Assembly (NCBI RefSeq): GCF_030378165.1
Contig: NZ_CP119766.1
Span: forward strand, 248,001-312,000
Direction: 5' to 3'
Source of the DNA: Flavobacterium panacagri
Lineage (GTDB): Bacteria > Bacteroidota > Bacteroidia > Flavobacteriales > Flavobacteriaceae
Length of the DNA: 64,000 nucleotides
The number at the start of each line of letters is the position of its first letter. Position 1 is the first letter of the stretch. Of this stretch, positions 43,993 through 51,583 are shown piece by piece. A program made the translations under genes and the position numbers. The notes beneath the pieces are model-generated. The model saw nothing but the letters and a program-made list of their open reading frames with translations. It searched no databases and had not been told where the DNA came from.

Positions 43993-44451
43993 TTATAATA
44001 CTAATTCTTTGACAGTTTCTAAAGCTTTCGGTATATGTTTAGCAGCATTTACACTATCAAATATCGAAATCACCAAGCCGTTCTTATCAATAATATAAGT
44101 AACACGGCCAGGAAGAAGTCCAAATAAATTATTTCGGACACCGAAAAGCTTTCTTAATTTTTTATCTTGATCTGAAAGCAAAATAAAAGGCAATTGATGT
44201 TTAGCTGCAAATTTGTGATGTGACTTTACACTATCACTGCTAATCCCGATTACCTCAGCACCCAAATCTTTGAAATCTTCATATTGATCCCGAAAACTGC
44301 AGGCTTCTGTTGTACAGCCAGGCGTATTATCTTTTGGGTAAAAATAAATTACCAATGGTTTTCTTCCTAAAACACTTTGGCTTTCGAAAGTTTCTCCATT
44401 ATTGTCTTTTGCAGTAAAATTCGGAACTATATCTCCTATTTTTAATGACAT
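43993..44451 (-). CDS. bcp: Thioredoxin-dependent peroxiredoxin (BCP type)
   Basis: This 152-residue enzyme reduces peroxides in the cytoplasm. The peroxidatic cysteine is C46 in YFYPKDNTPGCTTEACSFRD and C51 is the likely resolving cysteine, the spacing of atypical 2-Cys BCP peroxiredoxins. The segment VIGISSDSVKSHHKFA is family-typical. It begins three bases after the queD-like gene ends, so the two are co-transcribed. Confidence 0.95.
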   Translation of the reverse strand: MSLKIGDIVPNFTAKDNNGETFESQSVLGRKPLVIYFYPKDNTPGCTTEACSFRDQYEDFKDLGAEVIGISSDSVKSHHKFAAKHQLPFILLSDQDKKLRKLFGVRNNLFGLLPGRVTYIIDKNGLVISIFDSVNAAKHIPKALETVKELVL

Positions 44452-44454
44452 TTT

Positions 44455-44865
44455 TTATTCTCCTTTATAAGTTACAAAATTGCGGTCAGTTTCATTCAGC
44501 ACCACTTCTAAATCAAAATCAGGCTGAATTCTTTTTCTAATTTTATTCCATATCACAACAGCAATATTTTCTGCGGTTGGATTCAAATCTAAAAACTCTG
44601 GGACATCCAGATTTAGATTTTTGTGATCAAACGGAATTTCAACTTCTTCTCGTATAATATCCGCTAATACTTTCACATCTAAAACAAAACCAGTTTCCGG
44701 ATCAATCTTTCCTGTAACACTTACTGTTAAACCATAATTATGACCATGGAAATTAGGATTGTTGCATTTTCCAAAAACAGCATCATTTTTTTCAAATGAC
44801 CAATCTTTTCTGTGTAGTCGATGTGCAGCATTAAAATGTGCTTTTCTTGATATGGTTACTCTCAT
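44455..44865 (-). CDS. queD: 6-carboxytetrahydropterin synthase / PTPS family protein
   Basis: This 136-residue protein has the T-fold of the PTPS/QueD family. The zinc-binding histidines are visible at FNAAHRL (H15) and FHGHNYGL (H40, H42), and the catalytic cysteine is C34 in FGKCNNPNFHGHNY. A glutamate in ENIAVVIW and the late VLNETDRNFVTY complete the pattern. QueD converts dihydroneopterin triphosphate to 6-carboxytetrahydropterin on the way to queuosine, but some family members make other pterins. No other queuosine gene is in the window. It sits between idi and bcp in a tight run. Confidence 0.85.
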   Translation of the reverse strand: MRVTISRKAHFNAAHRLHRKDWSFEKNDAVFGKCNNPNFHGHNYGLTVSVTGKIDPETGFVLDVKVLADIIREEVEIPFDHKNLNLDVPEFLDLNPTAENIAVVIWNKIRKRIQPDFDLEVVLNETDRNFVTYKGE

Positions 44866-44887
44866 TTAGGCTTTTGGTTCGTTTGGG

Positions 44888-45415
44888 TTAAAGTTTATGA
44901 TCTTCTAAATAATGATAAAATTCATCAAAAATAATTTTAAACCAAACCGTATATATTTCGGGCTGTTTTTCTATATCTGCTTTTACATCTTCAATCTTCA
45001 TCCATTTCCAATCTTCGACTTCTTCGGTATTGATATTTGGATCTTCGTTGTAATATCCAATCATTACATGATCTAGTTCATGTTCTGTCAACCCATTGTC
45101 AAAAGGTGCTTTATAAATAAAATGAAACAGCTCTTTTAAATCTGTTTTAAATCCCATTTCTTCAAACAACCTTCTGCTTCCTGCTTCGATGTTGGTTTCG
45201 CCTTCACGCTGATGACTGCAGCAAGTGTTTGTCCACAGCAAAGGAGAATGATATTTTTGATGTGCACGCTGCTGCAGCATGATTTCATTTTGCTCATTTA
45301 AAACAAAAACTGAAAATGCACGGTGCAAAAGCGCTTTTTCATGTGCTTCTAATTTTGGCATTAAGCCAATCTGCTCATCATTTTGATTAACTAATATTAC
45401 GTTTTCTTCTGTCAT
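44888..45415 (-). CDS. idi: Isopentenyl-diphosphate delta-isomerase, type I
   Basis: This 175-residue Nudix-fold enzyme interconverts isopentenyl and dimethylallyl diphosphate for isoprenoid and carotenoid/menaquinone synthesis. The motif LWTNTCCSHQREGE contains the catalytic cysteine (C66 by alignment to E. coli C67), followed by EAGSRRLFEEMGF and the metal/catalytic region TEHELDHVMIGYY. The length is normal. It is first in the idi-queD-bcp run, with 22 bases before the next gene. Confidence 0.95.
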   Translation of the reverse strand: MTEENVILVNQNDEQIGLMPKLEAHEKALLHRAFSVFVLNEQNEIMLQQRAHQKYHSPLLWTNTCCSHQREGETNIEAGSRRLFEEMGFKTDLKELFHFIYKAPFDNGLTEHELDHVMIGYYNEDPNINTEEVEDWKWMKIEDVKADIEKQPEIYTVWFKIIFDEFYHYLEDHKL

Positions 45416-45738
45416 AAGTCTTCTTAAGCAAACAAAAATACGAAAAAAGAAATGGCTTAAAAATCCTAATTATAATTGTAAAAAATCCAATTCTTGACTC
45501 ATTTTCTATTTTTCTGATTTACAACATTATAAATCACATTAAAAATTAAAAGCTATTAAAATTAAGACATAAAAACTACATTCACTTTATTTACGTAACT
45601 AATAAAAAGTTAAAACACACTTAAAAAAATCTCAATTATTTTAAACTCAGTATTTCGAGGTAAATCTCAGCGTATCTTTGATTGGTAAATTCAAAATCCT
45701 AAAGAATACTGATTGAACACAAAATCCACTATTTGTTT
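45416..45738. other. Divergent spacer between idi and msrB
   Basis: This 323-base AT-rich spacer has no credible ORF. A TATCTTTG at 45673-45680 on the plus strand, 58 bases before the msrB ATG, is the only promoter-like element that I can place; it lacks a well-spaced TTG. The idi promoter is not obvious. Confidence 0.4.
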
Positions 45739-46290
45739 ATGAAATCTAAAACTCAATTTCTCAGTCTTTGTTTTTTAATACCGCTTTTCATTTTGCAGGC
45801 GTGCGGACAAAACAATAAAAAATACAGTAAACCGACTTCTATGAAAAATGTCATCGAAAAACCAGGAAATCCTTATTACTCCAATACAGATACTACAAAA
45901 CTAAAGGTGACGGATGCCGAATGGAAAAAAGTACTACCAGAAGATGTTTATGCTGTAATGCGTGAAGCCGACACCGAAAGACCTTTTACAGGAAAATATT
46001 GGAATACAGATGAAAAAGGAACTTACTATTGTGCTTCGTGCGGCAACAAACTTTTTAGATCTACCGCAAAGTTCTCAAGCAGTTGTGGCTGGCCAAGTTT
46101 TTTTGAGCAGGACAACAAAAAAAGCATTGTTTTTAAAGAAGATAATTCAATTGGAATGGAGAGAATTGAAACACTTTGCGGTCGTTGTGGTGGACATTTA
46201 GGCCATATTTTTGACGACGGCCCTGAACCAACAGGAAAACGCTATTGCATGAATTCCATTGCCCTTGATTTTATTCCTGATTCTAAATAA
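45739..46290 (+). CDS. msrB: Exported peptide-methionine (R)-S-oxide reductase MsrB
   Basis: The ATG at 45739 gives 183 residues; a TTG two codons earlier is less likely. A lipoprotein signal is present with lipobox ending LQAC (C22), so the enzyme is membrane-anchored in the periplasm or outside. The MsrB domain has the two CxxC zinc pairs (CASCGNK, CGRCGGH) and the catalytic cysteine in RYCMNSIAL. It repairs methionine-R-sulfoxide in exported proteins. The msrA gene follows after eight bases. Confidence 0.95.
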   Translation: MKSKTQFLSLCFLIPLFILQACGQNNKKYSKPTSMKNVIEKPGNPYYSNTDTTKLKVTDAEWKKVLPEDVYAVMREADTERPFTGKYWNTDEKGTYYCASCGNKLFRSTAKFSSSCGWPSFFEQDNKKSIVFKEDNSIGMERIETLCGRCGGHLGHIFDDGPEPTGKRYCMNSIALDFIPDSK

Positions 46291-46298
46291 ACCTATTT

Positions 46299-46907
46299 AT
46301 GAAAAATATACTTTTAATATGTTTCCTGGCGCTATCGCTAAAGGGAATTTCACAGAATAAAAAAGCTTCCAATCTAGAAACCATTACGCTTGGCGGAGGA
46401 TGTTATTGGTGTGTTGAAGCAGTTTATGAAAATCTGGATGGTGTAAAATCGGTTGTTTCTGGATTTTCTGGAGGAAATGTTGCCAATCCTACTTACGAAG
46501 AAGTCTGTACAGGCGAGACGGGACACGCTGAAGTAGTTCAGATTACGTATGATAAAACAGTAACTGATATTAATGAAATTTTCAAAGTCTTTTTTACCGT
46601 TCATGATCCAACGACTTTAAACCGTCAGGGAGCAGATGTAGGAACACAGTACCGTTCTGTAATTTTCTACAGAAATGCTGAACAGAAAAAAGCAGCTGAA
46701 AGCATTATAGCCGATTTGAATAAAGCCAAAGTTTACAAAAGTCCCATTGTAACGAAAGTAGAACCTTTTAAAGTTTTCTACAAAGCCGAAGATTATCATC
46801 AGAACTATTATGCAAACAACAAAAATCAGCCATATTGTAAAATGGTGATCCAGCCAAAACTGGAAAAATTTGAAAAGGTTTTTAACAATAAACTTAAAAA
46901 GCATTAA
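46299..46907 (+). CDS. msrA: Exported peptide-methionine (S)-S-oxide reductase MsrA
   Basis: This 202-residue enzyme has a signal peptide (MKNILLICFLALSLKGISQ). The catalytic motif is GGGCYWCVEAVY (C35 the attacking residue, C38 near it), followed by GVKSVVSGFSGG, GHAEVVQITYD, and HDPTTLNRQGADVGTQYRS. A cysteine in NNKNQPYCKMV may be the resolving one. It repairs the S-diastereomer, so with the adjacent MsrB it forms a complete extracytoplasmic methionine-repair pair. Confidence 0.96.
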   Translation: MKNILLICFLALSLKGISQNKKASNLETITLGGGCYWCVEAVYENLDGVKSVVSGFSGGNVANPTYEEVCTGETGHAEVVQITYDKTVTDINEIFKVFFTVHDPTTLNRQGADVGTQYRSVIFYRNAEQKKAAESIIADLNKAKVYKSPIVTKVEPFKVFYKAEDYHQNYYANNKNQPYCKMVIQPKLEKFEKVFNNKLKKH

Positions 46908-46913
46908 ATGTCA

Positions 46914-46949
46914 AAAAAGGGAAATGAAATCAAATTCATTTCCCTTTTT
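46914..46949 (+). terminator. msrBA terminator
   Basis: A 15-bp perfect stem, AAAAAGGGAAATGAA (46914-46928) and TTCATTTCCCTTTTT (46935-46949), with the loop ATCAAA. Confidence 0.88.
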
Positions 46950-46960
46950 TTATCATTTTG

Positions 46961-46993
46961 AACTTTGTCAAAGTTTAAAACTTTGACAAAGTT
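46961..46993. repeat. 33-nt odd-centred palindrome (family copy 5)
   Basis: AACTTTGTCAAAGTTT, one A, then the exact complement: a perfect 16-bp stem, the same length and centre as at 30104-30136 but with unrelated arm sequence outside the TTT-A-AAA core. It lies just downstream of the META gene stop on the minus strand and may help to end its transcripts. Confidence 0.65.
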
Positions 46994-47006
46994 GCATCAA
47001 CCTAAA

Positions 47007-47444
47007 TTATTGTTTTGCTACTTTTTTGAATCGCATTACTGGAATATCTCCATTAATCAAATTCAGTTTTCCATCTTTATCGATAGAATAACTGGTAACT
47101 TGTTTTATCTGTTTCAAAAACTCTTGCTCTCCTCCGCCTTCACAAAACATCATAGTTGTTGGCCCAGCTTCTCCAAAACTTAAAGATTTTCCTTTTAGAG
47201 TATATGGCGCACTGTAACCATTACATCCGTTATTACCATAAACCCTTGTTTCTTTTTGATCAAAAGTAAGCTGTGGTTTTTTATTTGGATACAATCCATC
47301 AAAAGCAATTCTAGGCCCAGAAATATATTCTAATTGCCAAGTTGTATCAAATAGATTTCCTGCATTTGAAGCTTCTTTTGATGCATTACATGAAGCAAAA
47401 AATAAAGTCAAAACCGAAACGACTGCGAGTGTGTATTTTTTCAT
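47007..47444 (-). CDS. META/HslJ-domain lipoprotein
   Basis: This 145-residue protein has a lipobox ending LFFASC (C19). The META domain is recognisable by TWQLEYISGP at its start, YGNNGCNGYSAPYTLKGKSLSFGEAGPTTMMFC in the middle, and a final beta strand with INGDIPVMRFKKV. The two cysteines in the domain (in NGCNG and MMFC) may pair. META proteins include HslJ, associated with heat and novobiocin tolerance in E. coli, but the molecular role is unknown. It is a single gene. Confidence 0.9.
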   Translation of the reverse strand: MKKYTLAVVSVLTLFFASCNASKEASNAGNLFDTTWQLEYISGPRIAFDGLYPNKKPQLTFDQKETRVYGNNGCNGYSAPYTLKGKSLSFGEAGPTTMMFCEGGGEQEFLKQIKQVTSYSIDKDGKLNLINGDIPVMRFKKVAKQ

Positions 47445-47636
47445 TTTTTTTGTTTTTGAAGATTAATATTGCGTTCTCAATATTCGTGCCCGATTGATTT
47501 AACGGGTTCAATTTTCTTAATTCAAATATCTTAATGGTATATTTTTTTGCCAATCTAATTTACGGTTTTTATTTTAGATTATTATTAATCAAAACTTTAC
47601 AAAAGAAATAAAAATTGTTCCTCTTGAAATAATTTT

Positions 47637-47717
47637 TTTGACAAGGATTTAGATTGCGGAGCTACTTGTGAGGATCCTTCGTTTCTCAGAATGACAAGAT
47701 TGTGGCTACGGCATCGT
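47637..47717. repeat. Dispersed GATCCTTCGT-type repeat
   Basis: The stretch TTGTGAGGATCCTTCG at 47665-47680 followed by TTTCTCAGAATGACAAGATT is more GC-rich than its surroundings, has no ORF, and reads like the GATCCTTCG...CAGAATGAC repeat that I remember from many Flavobacteria. The class is from memory; only one copy is in this window. The rest of the 47445-47728 spacer holds nothing else recognisable. Confidence 0.4.
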
Positions 47718-47728
47718 TAGTTTCTATT

Positions 47729-47746
47729 TTTAATCAAATGATTAAA
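47729..47746. promoter_or_regulatory. TetR operator, copy 1 (upstream of the tetR gene)
   Basis: TTTAATCA-AA-TGATTAAA is a perfect 8-2-8 palindrome lying just upstream of the tetR promoter. The identical 18 bases recur at 48421-48438 before the exporter genes. Confidence 0.75.
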
Positions 47747-47750
47747 ATAT

Positions 47751-47782
47751 TTGTTTAACCTGAAAATAATTTTATAACTTTG
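47751..47782 (+). promoter_or_regulatory. tetR promoter
   Basis: TTG (47751-47753), 21 bases, then TAACTTTG (47775-47782), 19 bases before the ATG. The operator palindrome ends four bases before the TTG. Confidence 0.6.
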
Positions 47783-47801
47783 TCACGGAATTTAATTCAA
47801 G

Positions 47802-48404
47802 ATGGCTAAAAAGAAAATAGACGCTAGTACAGAGGAAAAAATAATTGAAGCGGCCCGTAAAGTTTTTACAGAAAAAGGGTACGCTGCAACCCGTACGCGC
47901 GATATTGCCGAAGAAGCTGGTTTAAATCTGGCTTTATTAAATTATTATTTCAGAAGTAAAGAAAAACTTTTCAGTCTGGTTATGGCTGAAAAAATCGGGC
48001 AATTGTTTGGCGTGATTGCTCCAATTGTCAATGATGACAAAACTTCTCTGCAGGAAAAAATAGAACTTATTGTTCCTGCCTATTTAAATGTTTTATTACA
48101 AAATCCGGGACTTCCACTTTTTGTTTTAAGCGAAATACGAAATAACCCAGAACATTTCAGTAATAGAGTTCAAGCCGGTAAAATATTAACGCAATCAATT
48201 TTGGTCAAACAACTTTTAGAGAAACAGCCTAATGTTAATCCGCTTCAATTTATATTAAACTTACTTGGAATGTGTATTTTCCCGTTTGTGACCAAACCTG
48301 TTTTTGAAGCTTCAGGATTGTTAAACAATGCTTCTTTTAACCAATTAATCGAAGAAAGAAAAACATTAATTGTAAAATGGGTCAACCTAATGCTCGATAA
48401 TTAA
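47802..48404 (+). CDS. TetR/AcrR-family regulator of the adjacent exporter
   Basis: This 200-residue repressor-type protein has an N-terminal helix-turn-helix (IIEAARKVFTEKGYAATRTRDIAEEAGLNLALLNYYFRSKEKLF, about 12-58) and an all-helical ligand-binding C-terminal domain. It stands directly upstream of tolC-, hlyD- and two-ATPase/two-permease genes, the same order of functions as E. coli cecR with ybhGFSR. Identical palindromes lie before tetR and before the tolC-like gene, so it probably represses both. The inducer is unknown. Confidence 0.92.
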   Translation: MAKKKIDASTEEKIIEAARKVFTEKGYAATRTRDIAEEAGLNLALLNYYFRSKEKLFSLVMAEKIGQLFGVIAPIVNDDKTSLQEKIELIVPAYLNVLLQNPGLPLFVLSEIRNNPEHFSNRVQAGKILTQSILVKQLLEKQPNVNPLQFILNLLGMCIFPFVTKPVFEASGLLNNASFNQLIEERKTLIVKWVNLMLDN

Positions 48405-48420
48405 TTTTTTTTGGTGTAAA

Positions 48421-48438
48421 TTTAATCAAATGATTAAA
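48421..48438. promoter_or_regulatory. TetR operator, copy 2 (upstream of the exporter operon)
   Basis: The same 18-base palindrome as 47729-47746, TTTAATCA-AA-TGATTAAA, 16 bases after the tetR stop and 79 bases before the tolC-like ATG. The spacer from here to 48517 is AT-rich with no clear TAnnTTTG. Confidence 0.75.
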
Positions 48439-48517
48439 ACAAAATAATAAACATAAAAATCTATATATGAACATTCTATATGAATAAATATCAAAAAACA
48501 AATAAAAAAAATTGAAC

Positions 48518-49777
48518 ATGAAAAGATTACTAATACTTTTTCTCATTTTATCAGCAGCAGGGTATTCGCAGCAAAGCGAAAAACTCTTAACGCTTGATAA
48601 TTGTTATCAACTGGCAGAAGAAAATTATCCTTTATCCAAGAAAAGAGAGCTTATCGCCAAAAGCAATGAATTTACAATTGAAAATATTGCAAAAGGATAT
48701 TATCCAAAGTTTGATATACTGGCGCAGGCAACTTATCAATCTGATGTTACCAAACTTCCCGTAAGCATTCCGGGAACTTCTATGCCGATATTAAATAATG
48801 ACCAGTATAAAGCTTACGGCGAACTGAACCAGATTATTTATGATGGTGGCAATATCAAACAGCAAAAAGAAGTTGTCAATTCTCAAACTAAAGTACAGCA
48901 ACAACAGCTTCAGGTAGATTTATATGCTGTTAAACAAAGAGTGACAGATATTTATTTCGGAATTTTAATTTACAACGAACAATTACGCCAAAATGAGCTG
49001 CTGAAAAACGATATTTTAATTGGAATAAAAACTGTTGAAGCACAGCTTAAAAACGGAACAGCTTACAGAAGCAGTCTGGATTTACTAAAAGCAGAATACT
49101 TAAAAGCCGATCAGCAAGCTATAAGTATTAGAAGTTATCGAAAAGGATATCTTGATATGCTCGGCCTTTTTATAAATCAGGAATTAAATACTGAAACAAA
49201 ATTAGAAACGCCACAAACCAGTATCTCTCGATTAGATATTAATCGTCCGGAATTGGCTCTTTTCAATTTTAGAAATGAAAGTTTTGAACTCAACAAAGAA
49301 ACTATCGATGCCGGAAACAGACCCAAACTTAACTTTTTTGTACAAGGCGGTATTGCCAATCCTGCACTCAATTTTTTAAAAGAAGGTTTTGAATGGTACT
49401 ACATTGGCGGACTTCGTTTAAATTGGTCTTTGACGGGCTTATATACTTCTAAAAAACAGAAAGAAATCATTGACATTAACAAATTAGAAGTTGATGCCGA
49501 TAAGGAAACTTTTCTTTTCAATACCAATCAATCTTTAAAACAACAAAATGCTGAAATCACTAAACTTCAGGAATATTTAATTTCTGACGGACAGATTGTT
49601 GATTTAAGAAGTAATGTTAAAAAAGCAGGTTTAGCTCAATTAGAAAACGGCGTTATCAATCCTGACGATTATCTCAAGTTTGTTAATGATGAAAACGAAG
49701 CCAAACAAAATAAAATCATTCACGAAACTGAATTGCTTCTGGCGCAATACAGACAAAAATTAATAACCGGAAACTAA
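48518..49777 (+). CDS. TolC-family outer-membrane channel protein
   Basis: From the ATG at 48518 the protein is 419 residues (a TTG two codons earlier is less likely). It has a signal peptide (MKRLLILFLILSAAGYSQQ) and the long alternating coiled-coil helices of TolC/OEP proteins, e.g. LLTLDNCYQLAEENYPLSKKRELI, NSQTKVQQQQLQVDLYAVKQRVTDIYF, and the repeat of this layout in the second half. It forms a trimeric outer-membrane duct. It is the first gene of a five-component export operon and is slightly short for a TolC. Confidence 0.92.
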   Translation: MKRLLILFLILSAAGYSQQSEKLLTLDNCYQLAEENYPLSKKRELIAKSNEFTIENIAKGYYPKFDILAQATYQSDVTKLPVSIPGTSMPILNNDQYKAYGELNQIIYDGGNIKQQKEVVNSQTKVQQQQLQVDLYAVKQRVTDIYFGILIYNEQLRQNELLKNDILIGIKTVEAQLKNGTAYRSSLDLLKAEYLKADQQAISIRSYRKGYLDMLGLFINQELNTETKLETPQTSISRLDINRPELALFNFRNESFELNKETIDAGNRPKLNFFVQGGIANPALNFLKEGFEWYYIGGLRLNWSLTGLYTSKKQKEIIDINKLEVDADKETFLFNTNQSLKQQNAEITKLQEYLISDGQIVDLRSNVKKAGLAQLENGVINPDDYLKFVNDENEAKQNKIIHETELLLAQYRQKLITGN

Positions 49778-49783
49778 CACAAA

Positions 49784-50671
49784 ATGAAAAAGATACTTTA
49801 CATAGCAATTACCTCAATTCTAATTTCATGTTCCAGCAACAAAAATGATTTTGATGCCACAGGAACTTTTGAAGCCGTTGAAACCATTATTCCAGCTGAG
49901 GCTTCCGGAATTATTAAAGAATTAAACGTAGAAGAAGGAAATAATCTAAAAGAAGGACAAGTTGTAGGTTATATTGATACTATCCAACTGAAATTGAAAA
50001 AAGAACAGCTTCTGGCACAAATAAAAGCAACTCTAAGTCGAAAACCAGATGCTAAAACACAACTCGACGTTTATCGCGAAGAATTGAAACAAGCCAAAAT
50101 AGATCAGCAGCGTATGCAAAATTTGGTTAAAGCAGATGCTGCAACGAGAAAACAATTGGATGATGCCAATTCTAAAGTTTCGGTTATTCAGAAACAAATC
50201 ACCGCTTTACAAACTTCTTTAAATATCAGCACAACAGGAATTGACGATGAAACACAAACTTTAAAGGTGCAGATAAGCCAGATTGACGATCAATTGGCAA
50301 AATCTAAGATTGTTAATAAAGTGAATGGAACGGTTTTAACCAAATATGCTGAAACTGGCGAAATGGCAACGAATGGAAAACCGCTTTACAAAATTGCAGA
50401 TTTGTCTTCTATCATCTTGCGTGTTTATGTAACAGGAGATCAGCTTCCGCAGATTAAAACCAATCAGAAAGTAAAAGTTTTTACTGATGCTGCTAAAGAT
50501 ACTTACAAAGAACATGAAGGCATCATAGAATGGATTAGTGATAAAGCTGAATTTACTCCAAAAACAATTCAGACAAAAGAAGAGCGTGCCAATTTGGTTT
50601 ATGCAGTAAAGATCAGAGTCAAAAACGACGGTTACTTAAAAATCGGAATGTACGGCGAAATAAAATTCTAA
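49784..50671 (+). CDS. HlyD-family periplasmic adaptor (YbhG-like)
   Basis: This 295-residue protein has a lipobox ending ILISC (C16). After a short beta strand come the first half of a lipoyl-like domain (IIPAEASGIIKELNVEEGNNLKEGQVVGYID), a coiled-coil hairpin (about 70-175, LKQAKIDQQRMQNLVKADAATRKQLDDANSK), the second lipoyl half (SKIVNKVNGTVLTKYAETGE), and a barrel domain. It bridges the inner-membrane ABC transporter and the TolC channel. It begins six bases after the tolC-like gene. Confidence 0.93.
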   Translation: MKKILYIAITSILISCSSNKNDFDATGTFEAVETIIPAEASGIIKELNVEEGNNLKEGQVVGYIDTIQLKLKKEQLLAQIKATLSRKPDAKTQLDVYREELKQAKIDQQRMQNLVKADAATRKQLDDANSKVSVIQKQITALQTSLNISTTGIDDETQTLKVQISQIDDQLAKSKIVNKVNGTVLTKYAETGEMATNGKPLYKIADLSSIILRVYVTGDQLPQIKTNQKVKVFTDAAKDTYKEHEGIIEWISDKAEFTPKTIQTKEERANLVYAVKIRVKNDGYLKIGMYGEIKF

Positions 50672-50674
50672 GTC

Positions 50675-51583
50675 ATGGAATCTGTAATTGTAAAAAATAT
50701 CACGAAAGTTTACGGCAAAGAAAAAAAGACAGCGGTCGATAACGTTTCTTTTTCGGTAAACAAAGGTGAACTTTTTGGACTCATTGGGCCTGACGGCGCG
50801 GGCAAAACCAGTATTTTCAGAATCCTGACTACGGTTTTACTGCCCGATAACGGCGAAGCTTCTATTGACGGATTGGATGTAGTAAAAAATTATAAGGAAA
50901 TCAGAAGTACCATTGGCTACATGCCGGGAAAATTTTCTTTGTATCAGGATCTAACTATCGAAGAAAACCTCAACTTTTTTGCCACTTTGTTTGGAACCAC
51001 CATTCAGGAAAATTACGATTTGATTAAAGATATTTATATTCAGATTGAACCATTTAAAGACCGAAGAGCAGGAAAACTTTCGGGCGGAATGAAACAAAAA
51101 CTGGCATTGTGCTGTGCTTTAATTCATAAACCGAATGTATTATTTCTGGACGAACCCACAACCGGAGTTGATCCGGTTTCCAGAAAAGAATTCTGGGAAA
51201 TGCTGAAACGCCTTAAGAAACAAAATATTACGATTATAGTTTCGACACCTTACATGGACGAAGCTAATCTCTGCGATAGAATTGCACTTATTCAGGGCGG
51301 TAAAATATTACAAATGGATACGCCTCAAAATATTATAAAAAGTTATCCTGATTCTTTATTTGCTGTTAAAGCCAACAACATGCATAAACTATTGCCTTTT
51401 TTAACGGAATATCCCGAACGAAAAGGAAGTTATGCTTTTGGTGAATATGCTCATTTTTCATTCAACGGAAATCCAGATGTTGCTGCCTTAGAAAAATACT
51501 TAAAAGAAAAAGGATTGGAAAACATCGAAATTAAAAATGCAGACGTAACAATAGAAGACAGTTTTATAAAACTATTGAGTTGA
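50675..51583 (+). CDS. ABC exporter ATP-binding protein 1 (YbhF N-half-like)
   Basis: This 302-residue protein has Walker A GLIGPDGAGKTSIFRIL, signature LSGGMKQKLALCCAL, Walker B VLFLDEPTTGVDP and a switch block VSTPYMDEANLCDR in which the usual histidine is replaced by proline (STPYMDEA). The C-terminal 80 residues are a small extra domain. In E. coli YbhF the two ATPase halves are fused; here they are separate genes. It starts three bases after the adaptor gene. The missing switch histidine suggests a degenerate ATPase site paired with the active second ATPase. Confidence 0.92.
   Translation: MESVIVKNITKVYGKEKKTAVDNVSFSVNKGELFGLIGPDGAGKTSIFRILTTVLLPDNGEASIDGLDVVKNYKEIRSTIGYMPGKFSLYQDLTIEENLNFFATLFGTTIQENYDLIKDIYIQIEPFKDRRAGKLSGGMKQKLALCCALIHKPNVLFLDEPTTGVDPVSRKEFWEMLKRLKKQNITIIVSTPYMDEANLCDRIALIQGGKILQMDTPQNIIKSYPDSLFAVKANNMHKLLPFLTEYPERKGSYAFGEYAHFSFNGNPDVAALEKYLKEKGLENIEIKNADVTIEDSFIKLLS

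Noticed and set aside
44455..44865. Queuosine biosynthesis cluster
   Set aside because: Only the queD-like gene is here; neighbours are idi, bcp and manA, with no queC, queE or queF.
46961..46993. Operator for the META lipoprotein gene
   Set aside because: It lies after the gene end on the minus strand and shares the layout of the palindrome family, so a repeat or terminator role is more likely.
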